Positions 1-5,761 of a stretch of DNA of 5,841 nt are shown one piece after another. A program made the translations under genes and the position numbers. Under the pieces are notes generated by a model, which saw nothing but the letters and a program-made list of their open reading frames with translations, was not told the DNA's origin and did not search any database. This DNA comes from Gallionella sp. UBA6045 (GTDB lineage: Bacteria; Pseudomonadota; Gammaproteobacteria; Burkholderiales; Gallionellaceae): assembly GCA_002429165.1 (NCBI GenBank), contig DIYV01000189.1, positions 1-5,841 on the forward strand, in the 5' to 3' direction. Each line of letters starts with the position of its first letter. The first letter of the stretch is position 1.

Positions 1-318
1 CCGCCGGTGATGATCTACGGCGACGATGTCACGCATATCCTCACCGAGGAGGGAATCGCCAACCTGCTGTTGTGTGCCAATGCCGAAGAACGCGAACAGG
101 CGATACGCGGTGTTGCGGGATACACCGAGATGGGTTTGGGCCGCGACCTGCGCATGGTGGAGAACCTGCGCGACCGCGGCGTGATCCGCCGTGCCGAAGA
201 TCTCGGCATCGACAAGCGTGATGCGACGCGCGATTTGTTGGCGGCAAGGTCGGTCAAGGATCTGGTGCGCGCTTCGGGCGGGCTGTACCAGCCGCCGGTA
301 CGATTCAGGAATTGGTAG
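1..318 (+). CDS. mdcA: Malonate decarboxylase alpha subunit (acetyl-S-ACP:malonate ACP transferase), C-terminal fragment
   Basis: This is the last 105 codons of a longer gene; the frame is open from base 1 and ends at TAG 316-318, so the start lies outside the window. MdcA swaps the acetyl group on the prosthetic thiol of the carrier subunit for malonate, giving malonyl-S-ACP and acetate, in a soluble complex. The fragment carries the conserved end of the family: YGDDVTHILTEEGIANLL near its beginning and the terminal SGGLYQPPVRFRNW, which closely resembles the usual MdcA C-terminus. Full-length MdcA is about 550 residues, so about four fifths is missing, including the CoA-transferase-like core. 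An ATG at 7 is internal and not the start. mdcC follows 13 bases later with its own strong ribosome site. The assignment is secure because of the sequence and the mdcCDE genes behind it. Confidence 0.95.
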   Translation, partial: PPVMIYGDDVTHILTEEGIANLLLCANAEEREQAIRGVAGYTEMGLGRDLRMVENLRDRGVIRRAEDLGIDKRDATRDLLAARSVKDLVRASGGLYQPPVRFRNW

Positions 319-323
319 AGGAG
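317..323 (+). promoter_or_regulatory. Strong Shine-Dalgarno site of mdcC
   Basis: AGAGGAG lies 8 bases before the ATG at 332 and overlaps the mdcA stop codon. It decides the mdcC start in favour of ATG 332 over the in-frame ATG at 338, which would be 14 bases away. By eye it is the best ribosome site in the window, in front of the small carrier subunit. Confidence 0.75.
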
Positions 324-331
324 CAAACAAC

Positions 332-649
332 ATGACTATGGAAAATTTGAAATACCGTTTTGACGGCGGCAAGCCGACGCAAGGTGTGACCTCTGTCGTC
401 GGCGTGCTGGGCTCGGGCAATCTCGAAGTGATGGTCGAACCGGCCGCGCTCGGTGGCGCGTGCGAGATCGAGGTATCGACTGCAGCGAATGGATTCGGCA
501 CGATCTGGCAAGCGGTGATGAAAGATTTCTTTGCGCGTCACCGTGCCGGTGACATAAAGATTTCGGTAAACGATGCGGGCGCCACGCCGGCCATCGTCAG
601 CCTGCGCCTCGATCAGGCGATCGAGACCTACAAAGGTAAGCATAAATGA
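332..649 (+). CDS. mdcC: Malonate decarboxylase acyl carrier protein (delta subunit)
   Basis: This 105-residue protein is the acyl carrier of malonate decarboxylase. It is unrelated to fatty-acid ACP and carries 2'-(5''-phosphoribosyl)-3'-dephospho-CoA instead of phosphopantetheine. The diagnostic motif VGVLGSGNLEVM lies at about residues 23-34. By family analogy Ser28 (codon TCG 413-415) is the residue that receives the prosthetic group through a phosphodiester bond. The length matches the family (about 100 residues). The ATG at 332 has a strong AGAGGAG site 8 bases upstream. The gene ends in an ATGA overlap with mdcD, so the two are probably translationally coupled. MdcG and MdcB, the enzymes that make and attach its cofactor, are encoded further down the same operon. 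Function is inferred from motif, size and context, which all agree. Confidence 0.95.
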   Translation: MTMENLKYRFDGGKPTQGVTSVVGVLGSGNLEVMVEPAALGGACEIEVSTAANGFGTIWQAVMKDFFARHRAGDIKISVNDAGATPAIVSLRLDQAIETYKGKHK

Positions 650-1545
650 CACGCAGCTATTACGAGAGCATCGCCCGCGCGCGCATCGCCGGATTGCTGG
701 ATGCGGATAGTTTCCATGAATGGCTTTCCGCGGCAGACAGGGTGACCAGTCCGCATCTGGCGATACTGGAGCAGCCTGCCGCGTTCGACGACGGCGTGAT
801 CATCGGGCAGGGCAGCATCGCGGGGAAACAGATATTCATCGCCGCACAGGAAGGCGGCTTCATGGGCGGGGCGGTGGGTGAGGTGCATGGTGCAAAGATC
901 GTTGGCGTGCTGGAACGGGCGGTGCGCGACCATCCTGCTGCGGTATTGCTGCTGCTGGAAACCGGCGGAGTACGTTTGCAGGAAGCCAACGCCGGGCTGA
1001 TCGCGGTGTCGGAAGTGATGCGCGCGATCCTTTCAGCGCGTGCGGCCGGCGTGCCGGTGATCGTCGCGATCGGCGGGCAGTACGGCTGCTTCGGCGGCAT
1101 GGGCATCGCATCGCGTTGTGCCACGACCATCATCATGAGCGAAGAAGGCCGGCTCGGCCTGTCCGGTCCCGAGGTGATCGAGACCGTACGCGGCGTGGAA
1201 GAATACGATTCGCGCGACCGCGCGCTGGTGTGGCGCACCGTCGGCGGCAAGCACCGCTACCTGCTCGGCGAATGCGATGTGATCGTACCGGACAGCATGG
1301 CGGCATTCCAGCACGCGGTCACTGCATCCATCAACAACGGGGACGACTGGTCGCTGGAGGCGCTGGAACGGGAACACCAATTGCTCAGCGACCGCGTGAA
1401 ACGTTTCGGCGAGTGCAAGGATGGCCGCGACATCTGGCGCAAGATGGGCTGGCCCGACCCGGATGCGATTGCAATGATGGACAACGACGAATTCTTGGCC
1501 GCTGCGCAGGGACGCAGGGCAAAACAAACTGTAAAGGTGCCTTAA
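646..1545 (+). CDS. mdcD: Malonate decarboxylase beta subunit
   Basis: MdcD, with MdcE, forms the carboxyltransferase-like (crotonase-fold) decarboxylase that converts malonyl-S-ACP to acetyl-S-ACP and CO2. The 299-residue length is usual. Family blocks in order are SPHL (35-38), FDDGVIIGQG (47-56), AAQEGGFMGGAVGEVHGAK (66-84), LLLLETGGVRLQEANAGL (101-118), a glycine-rich QYGCFGGMGI segment (145-154), MSEEGRLGLSGPEVIE (164-179), the VEEYDSRDRALVWR block (184-197) and GGKHR (200-204). The two glycine-rich stretches are the likely oxyanion and acyl-binding elements, by analogy with carboxyltransferases. The ATG at 646 overlaps the mdcC stop (ATGA), and AAAGGTAAG at 632-640 can serve as ribosome site. 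There is no biotin-binding motif in the window, consistent with the biotin-independent class. mdcE begins one base after the stop codon. Confidence 0.95.
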   Translation: MTRSYYESIARARIAGLLDADSFHEWLSAADRVTSPHLAILEQPAAFDDGVIIGQGSIAGKQIFIAAQEGGFMGGAVGEVHGAKIVGVLERAVRDHPAAVLLLLETGGVRLQEANAGLIAVSEVMRAILSARAAGVPVIVAIGGQYGCFGGMGIASRCATTIIMSEEGRLGLSGPEVIETVRGVEEYDSRDRALVWRTVGGKHRYLLGECDVIVPDSMAAFQHAVTASINNGDDWSLEALEREHQLLSDRVKRFGECKDGRDIWRKMGWPDPDAIAMMDNDEFLAAAQGRRAKQTVKVP

Positions 1546-1546
1546 C

Positions 1547-2248
1547 ATGGAATGGAAAAAAGTCGCCGAACAGATGTTCCCCACAGGTCACGAAATCAAG
1601 CAGTATGGTGATCTGCTGTCGGGCGAGGGCCGTTGCGACAAGCAGACCGTTGCCGTGATCGGCACCACCAACCACACCGAAGTCGGCGTCGAGCTCGCCC
1701 TCGCGATGGGGGCTGCGGTACTTGCCGTGATACGCGATCATCCCGGGCGTCCCATCGTGTTTCTGGTCGATACCAGCGGTCAGCGCCTGCGCCATCGCGA
1801 CGAGATGCTCGGCCTGAACGGCTACATGGCGCATCTGGCGAAATGCGTGGAGATGGCGCGCCGGCGCGGCCATGCGATCATCAGCTTGGTTTACGAACAG
1901 GCGCTGTCCGGCGGATTTCTCGCCAACGGCATGATGGCCGATGTATGCGCCGCACTGCCCGAAGCCGAGATACGTGTGATGGGTCTCGCGGCGATGGCCA
2001 GGGTGACGCGCATCAGCGAGGAAAGGCTGACCGAACTCAGCGTCTCGTCACCGGTGTTTGCGCCGGGTGCAAGAAATTATCTGAAGATGGGCGGCCTCGA
2101 TGCATTGTGGGAAGGTGATTTGTCAATCTGCCTTAAGAAGGCGCTTGAACATATTGATTCAACTGATCATCGTAGTGTAAACGGACTGGAGCGCGGCGGC
2201 CGCTTGCTTGCCGAGCCGGTCGTCAAGCGCGTGTTAGCCAGTGCCTGA
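1547..2248 (+). CDS. mdcE: Malonate decarboxylase gamma subunit
   Basis: MdcE is the partner of MdcD in the malonyl-S-ACP decarboxylase. The 233-residue protein shows the expected blocks: VDTSGQRLRHRDEMLGLNGYMAHLAKC (74-100), LVYEQALSGGFLANGMMAD (114-132, whose SGG turn is a likely oxyanion element), AEIRVMGLAAMARVTRI (140-156) and LSVSSPVFAPGARNY (164-178) followed by MGGLDALW. The start is ATG 1547, one base after the mdcD stop, with AAAGGTG at 1533-1539 as ribosome site inside the end of mdcD. Some homologues are somewhat longer, mainly at the less conserved ends; all conserved blocks are present here. The stop codon lies 8 bases inside the next gene, mdcG. The identification is firm from motifs and order. 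The division of labour between MdcD and MdcE comes from family knowledge and is not visible in the sequence. Confidence 0.94.
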   Translation: MEWKKVAEQMFPTGHEIKQYGDLLSGEGRCDKQTVAVIGTTNHTEVGVELALAMGAAVLAVIRDHPGRPIVFLVDTSGQRLRHRDEMLGLNGYMAHLAKCVEMARRRGHAIISLVYEQALSGGFLANGMMADVCAALPEAEIRVMGLAAMARVTRISEERLTELSVSSPVFAPGARNYLKMGGLDALWEGDLSICLKKALEHIDSTDHRSVNGLERGGRLLAEPVVKRVLASA

Positions 2249-2933
2249 ATCTGTTCTATTAAGTAGTCAAAAGCCGGGGAGACATGGCCTGGTATGGATT
2301 CGGCCCGAATGCCGCGCTTCGGTATCTGAACAGGTCAGCGATGACGCGATGCATGAACACGTCGCTGCCTGGCTGGCTGCGGATCGGCCGCTGGTCGTCG
2401 CACGCCAGCCTTGTGGTGTATCGATGTCAGACAGCATTTCAGTCGGCCTGGCACTGCCGCCGGCGCAAGGCAAGCGTCGCATTGCACTCAGCGTGGCAGT
2501 GCAGGACATCGTCCGATACGCACCGCCATTGCGGCTCGCGGATGCGATAGCCCATGCACCAGCAGCGTGGCAACCTTCACTGACCGAACTGGATGCCGCG
2601 GCAACCCATATCGATATCGAACTGCGCGTATTCGGTTCGCTGGCATGGCAGTCGCTGAGCGGTCTCGACTACATGACCGAGAAATCGGATATCGACCTGC
2701 TCTGGCATCCGCTGTCGCACACGCAGCTGCAGCAGGGTATCGCGCTGCTGGGGCGCTGGGAGAAGGATCACGGTTTGCGCGCCGACGGTGAAGTGCTGTT
2801 CGGCGCAGGCAGCGCCGTATCATGGCGCGAATGGGCCACATTGAAGTCTGGCGACGATCAGCGCGTACTGGTGAAACGTGCATCCAGCGCGGAACTGGTC
2901 GATGCCCGCGAACTGCTGGAGATGCTGGCATGA
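2241..2933 (+). CDS. mdcG: Phosphoribosyl-dephospho-CoA transferase (malonate decarboxylase holo-ACP synthase)
   Basis: MdcG transfers the phosphoribosyl-dephospho-CoA group from its triphosphate precursor to the acceptor serine of MdcC, releasing pyrophosphate. The 230-residue protein has the family N-terminal pattern RHGLVWI (14-20) and a nucleotidyltransferase-like block FGSLAWQSLSGLDYMTEKSD (131-150). That block ends in SDIDLLW, whose Asp150 and Asp152 form the expected metal-binding D-x-D pair. DGEVLFGAGSAVSWREW (182-198) is a further family block. The GTG start at 2241 lies inside the end of mdcE, an 8-base overlap, and has no convincing ribosome site of its own, so translation probably depends on ribosomes ending mdcE. 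No other in-frame ATG, GTG or TTG lies between 2241 and the RHGLVWI block, which supports this start. Weak coupling would suit a maturation enzyme needed in smaller amounts than the subunits; that is inference. Confidence 0.9.
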   Translation: MPESVLLSSQKPGRHGLVWIRPECRASVSEQVSDDAMHEHVAAWLAADRPLVVARQPCGVSMSDSISVGLALPPAQGKRRIALSVAVQDIVRYAPPLRLADAIAHAPAAWQPSLTELDAAATHIDIELRVFGSLAWQSLSGLDYMTEKSDIDLLWHPLSHTQLQQGIALLGRWEKDHGLRADGEVLFGAGSAVSWREWATLKSGDDQRVLVKRASSAELVDARELLEMLA

Positions 2934-3811
2934 ACCACCTGTCCCTCAAAACATTCGCTGCCGCGGAGCCGGAGTTCCGGCGCGTTTCGCACCGCATCGC
3001 GCGTAATGTGGTGCGCAGCCTGTACCAGGAACTTGCGCTGTATCCCAAGCCGGGACTGGTCAGTTTCCGCGACAACGGCGCGCACCGCGACATGAATGCC
3101 GCAACTTTTGTGCGCAGCCTGTTCTCGCTGCGCGGCTATTTCGTTGCCATCGCCGCAGCGGGGATGCGTGAAGCAAAATTTGACGAGCTTCAGCAACTCG
3201 GTCTCGCCGCCGAGTCGCGCATGCTGCACGCCACGCGCGGCATCAATACGCACCGCGGAGCGATCTTCACGCACGGCATACTCGCCGCTGCGGCAGGCTG
3301 CGCAGCGGCGCGCAACCTGGTCCCGTCCGATGACAACCTGCGCGCAATCGTCACGGCCAACTGGAGCCGCGATCTGCGCGCCATCGCTGTTGCAAGCGCG
3401 ACGACACCCAGTCACGGACAACTGATGGCGGCATGCCACGGTGTCACCGGCGCGCGCGGCGAAGCGCTGCTGGCTTTCCCGTCGATTTTCGAAAGCGCGC
3501 TGCCCGCCTTGCGCAGCGCGCTGGCCCGCGGCGCCGATACACAGCATGCATTGCTGCATGCCTTCTTCGTGTTGCTGGCCGAGACGCCGGACACTAATGT
3601 GCTGTTTCGCGGCGGTACGGAAGGATTGCAGTTCATCCAGACACAGGCCGCAGATTTTCTCGAACGCGGCAGCGTGTTCGAAACAGGGTGGCAGGCGCGC
3701 GCGGAATCCCTGCATCGCCGCTGCTCAATACAAAATCTGTCACCGGGCGGTTGCGCCGACCTGCTGGCCGCGGCGTGGTTCGTGCACCAGGTGCAGACCG
3801 ACCCACTATGA
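2930..3811 (+). CDS. mdcB: Triphosphoribosyl-dephospho-CoA synthase
   Basis: MdcB (CitG family) condenses ATP and 3'-dephospho-CoA to 2'-(5''-triphosphoribosyl)-3'-dephospho-CoA with loss of adenine, making the precursor that MdcG uses. The 293-residue protein shows all the hallmark blocks: YPKPGLVSFRDNGAHRDMN (38-56), GINTHRGAIFTHG (104-116), HGVTGARGEALLAFP (170-184), TPDTNVLFRGG (219-229) and LSPGGCADLLAA (270-281). The start was taken at ATG 2930, which overlaps the mdcG stop (ATGA) and has GGAGA at 2918-2922 seven bases upstream. The frame stays open upstream to 2822, but those extra 36 codons lie within mdcG and look like shadow sequence. Its place between mdcG and mdcH, instead of next to mdcA, distinguishes this operon from the Klebsiella and Pseudomonas arrangements. 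Confidence in the function is high because the motifs are nearly diagnostic. Confidence 0.95.
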   Translation: MNHLSLKTFAAAEPEFRRVSHRIARNVVRSLYQELALYPKPGLVSFRDNGAHRDMNAATFVRSLFSLRGYFVAIAAAGMREAKFDELQQLGLAAESRMLHATRGINTHRGAIFTHGILAAAAGCAAARNLVPSDDNLRAIVTANWSRDLRAIAVASATTPSHGQLMAACHGVTGARGEALLAFPSIFESALPALRSALARGADTQHALLHAFFVLLAETPDTNVLFRGGTEGLQFIQTQAADFLERGSVFETGWQARAESLHRRCSIQNLSPGGCADLLAAAWFVHQVQTDPL

Positions 3812-4731
3812 GTCTGGCTATCCTGTGTTCAGGGCAGGGTGCGCAGCATCCGGCGATGCTGGACATGATCGCGGATCATCCGGCCGCCGCCGAGGTCATC
3901 AAATCAGGCGAGGCAGTACTCGGATTGCAGCTGCGCGAAGTGCTCGCACATCCCGAATATATTTTCCGCAACGCGATCGCGCAACCATTGATCTGCCTTA
4001 CCCAGTTGGCGCTCTGGACTGCACTGCGACAAGATGCACCCAAGCCCGCGGCATTCTGCGGATACAGCGTCGGCGAGCTGGGTGCCTATGCCTGCGCAGG
4101 CGCACTCGATGTCGTTGATCTGGTGCGCATTGCCGTCGCGCGCGCTGTGCTGATGGATCAGGCTGCCGCCGCAACGCATGGCGGTATGCTGGCACTGCAG
4201 GGTTTGCGCCGTGATGAGGTGGCTCGCCTGTGTGAAGGTCATCGCGCCTGGATCGCGATCGCGATCGGTGAGGAGGAATTTGTCATCGGCGGCGAGGACG
4301 CAGCTCTGCTACAGTTGAGCACAGCGTTCGCTGGGCGCGGCGCCAGGCTGACCCGGCTCAAGGTGGGATTGGCATCGCACACACCGCTGCTCAGCGATGC
4401 AGTTGAACCATTCCGAGCATTGCTCGACGCTTCATCGATAACCGCACCCGCCACTCCGGTGGTCGCCGGCATCGATGCCGCATGGGTGGTGCGCCGCGAG
4501 ACCGCAATCGAGAAGCTGGCGCAGCAACTGGACCATACGATAACTTGGTCAGGCTGCTTGGATGTGCTGTACGAACGCGGCTGCCGCGTGTTTCTGGAAC
4601 TCGGGCCGGGGCGCGCGCTGGCACGCATGGCGCAGGCGCGCTTTGCCGATATCGATGCCAGGTCGGTGGACGATTTTCGCTCGATTGATGGCCTGTCTTC
4701 CTGGCTTTCCAGGCATGCTCGAGTTCTTTGA
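3808..4731 (+). CDS. mdcH: Malonyl-CoA:ACP transacylase of malonate decarboxylase (epsilon subunit)
   Basis: MdcH is a FabD-like acyltransferase that loads malonyl from malonyl-CoA onto the MdcC carrier, priming the decarboxylation cycle. The 307-residue protein contains GQGAQ (9-13), the nucleophile elbow GYSVGE with Ser87, the conserved Arg112 in ARAVLMD, ASHTPLL with catalytic His191, and the C-terminal FLELGPGRALA (262-272). The ATG at 3808 overlaps the mdcB stop (ATGA). The only ribosome-like site, AGGTG 3789-3793, is 14 bases away, so translation is likely coupled. The frame is open upstream to 3688 inside mdcB, but the GQGAQ motif sits at the normal distance from ATG 3808. Residues 149-162, between the nucleophile and histidine regions, read IAIAIGEEEFVIGG; the Asn commonly found there in this superfamily seems to be Ile. 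A general FabD role is unlikely given the operon context. Confidence 0.93.
   Translation: MSLAILCSGQGAQHPAMLDMIADHPAAAEVIKSGEAVLGLQLREVLAHPEYIFRNAIAQPLICLTQLALWTALRQDAPKPAAFCGYSVGELGAYACAGALDVVDLVRIAVARAVLMDQAAAATHGGMLALQGLRRDEVARLCEGHRAWIAIAIGEEEFVIGGEDAALLQLSTAFAGRGARLTRLKVGLASHTPLLSDAVEPFRALLDASSITAPATPVVAGIDAAWVVRRETAIEKLAQQLDHTITWSGCLDVLYERGCRVFLELGPGRALARMAQARFADIDARSVDDFRSIDGLSSWLSRHARVL
4251..4266. repeat. 16-base perfect palindrome made of GATCGC units inside mdcH
   Basis: GATCGCGATCGCGATC is identical to its reverse complement and is also a tandem run of GATCGC units. It contains GCGATCGC and three GATC sites. It encodes the Ile-Ala-Ile-Ala-Ile stretch of MdcH, so codon choice alone could have produced it. 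No function is claimed. Confidence 0.6.
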
Positions 4732-4747
4732 GTCACACTGAACCGAT

Positions 4748-5761
4748 ATGAAATCCGTCCATCTGGTCATCCCCGATTTGTTCCTGCCGAAAGATTTTGC
4801 CGCCGAGGTATGCGCAGATCTGCGTTTGCCCGCTTTGGAAAGTCTGCTGGGCAAAGGGCGCAGCGAAATCCTTAAGCCTGTTGCGCTGGAAGATATGCTT
4901 TGCGAAATATTTGGCATGTCATCCAATGAAAATGCACCGATTGCAGCTGTTTCTGCTTTGTTTGACGGTCTCGGTGCGGGATACTGGTTGCGCGCCGACC
5001 CGGTGCATTTGCGCTTGCAGCGCGATCAGATGCTGCTGCTTGCCCATAGCGGAATCAGCGCAGAAGAAGCCGGGAAAATGTGCGCCAGCCTGAATGAGCA
5101 CTTTGCCGGACAGGGCATGGAATTCTTCGCGCCGCATCCGCAACGCTGGTATGTGCGGCTGGACTCACTGCCGGATATCCGGACCAGACCGATTTCGCAG
5201 GTGATAGGCGGGGATGTGCGCAGGGCATTGCCAACCGGTGCGGATGCAGCACGCTGGCATCAGATTTTCAATGAGATCCAGATGCTGTTGTTCGCGCATC
5301 CGTTTAACGAATCCCGCGATGAGCGCGGCGAGTTGACCATCAACAGCGTGTGGCTGTGGGGAACAGGTCACAGTGATGGTGTGTCGCCGCAAAAAAACTG
5401 CGGCAGCGCGAGTTCCGATGAGGTGCTGGTTGAAATGTTGGCCGCGGCTGCGGGTGTTCCCTTTTCGGCATGGACCGGACAATGGCAAGAAGCGGAAAAC
5501 GATGGCAGGCAATTGCTGGTCTGGACAGGGTTGCGCTCGGCTTTGCAGAGCGGCGATCTGGCCGACTGGCGCAACGCTTTGCAGGACTTTGAAAGCAGAT
5601 ATGCACAGCCATTATGGCAGGCGCTGCGTGACGGAAAAATCGCACAGTTGCAACTGGATATTTTAAGCGGGGATGGCGTTCGGCGGGTTATGTTGACGCG
5701 CGGCGATGCCTGGTCATTCTGGAGGCGTGCCAGGCGCCTGGCCGAATATTCGTTGGTGTAG
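4748..5761 (+). CDS. RpfE-type / cofactor-independent phosphoglycerate mutase-like protein, function unknown
   Basis: This 337-residue protein belongs to a proteobacterial family annotated as 'regulatory protein, RpfE type' or 'cofactor-independent phosphoglycerate mutase'; the biochemical role is not established. Recognisable blocks are the N-terminal HLVIPDLFLP (5-14), PALESLLGKG (28-37), GYWLRADPVHLRLQRDQMLL (78-97), LNEHFAGQGMEFF (115-127), RWYVRL (133-138) and the signature NEIQMLLFAHPFN (175-187) followed by SVWLWGTG (200-207). I see no signal peptide, no membrane segment and no clear metal-binding set of Asp/His residues of a working phosphoglycerate mutase, so enzymatic activity is doubtful. 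The ATG at 4748 follows mdcH by 16 bases without an obvious terminator, so read-through from the mdc operon is likely. It has only a weak ribosome site. Its base composition looks less G+C-rich than much of mdc. In many betaproteobacteria this family sits just before recJ; the gene's partner here is beyond the window. Confidence 0.82.
   Translation: MKSVHLVIPDLFLPKDFAAEVCADLRLPALESLLGKGRSEILKPVALEDMLCEIFGMSSNENAPIAAVSALFDGLGAGYWLRADPVHLRLQRDQMLLLAHSGISAEEAGKMCASLNEHFAGQGMEFFAPHPQRWYVRLDSLPDIRTRPISQVIGGDVRRALPTGADAARWHQIFNEIQMLLFAHPFNESRDERGELTINSVWLWGTGHSDGVSPQKNCGSASSDEVLVEMLAAAAGVPFSAWTGQWQEAENDGRQLLVWTGLRSALQSGDLADWRNALQDFESRYAQPLWQALRDGKIAQLQLDILSGDGVRRVMLTRGDAWSFWRRARRLAEYSLV
5729..5742. 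repeat. 14-base perfect palindrome near the end of the RpfE-like gene
   Basis: GCCAGGCGCCTGGC is identical to its reverse complement. It lies in the coding sequence, 16 bases before the TAG stop codon. It has no loop as DNA and no following T-run, so it is not a standard terminator. In this G+C-rich sequence it may be due to chance; an operator for the next gene is possible but unsupported. Confidence 0.5.

Noticed and set aside
2284..2550. An 88-codon open frame with ATG at 2284 just behind GGGGAGA (2276-2282).
   Set aside because: The ribosome-like site is too close to the ATG, and the frame lies wholly within mdcG, whose own frame shows the conserved MdcG N-terminus (RHGLVWI) across the same bases. 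It is a shadow, not a gene or a frameshift.
2822..2929. Upstream in-frame extension of mdcB starting inside mdcG.
   Set aside because: ATG 2930 has a ribosome site at proper spacing and a stop-start overlap; the extension is the shadow of conserved mdcG sequence.
2858..3715. A 285-codon open frame on the minus strand opposite mdcB.
   Set aside because: Long antisense frames are common in G+C-rich genes. It shows no recognisable motif, while the plus strand encodes a complete MdcB.
3688..3807. Upstream in-frame extension of mdcH inside mdcB.
   Set aside because: The GQGAQ motif lies at the expected distance from ATG 3808, and the ATGA overlap matches the other junctions.
4700..4713. A small hairpin, CCTGG-CTTT-CCAGG, near the end of mdcH, considered as a terminator.
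   Set aside because: Only 5 pairs, inside the coding sequence, and no T-run follows; unlikely to stop transcription before the RpfE-like gene.
5693..5720. TTGACG with CATTCT 16 bases later, considered as a promoter for the next gene.
   Set aside because: The -10 element matches the consensus at only three positions and lies within the coding region; no supporting signal.
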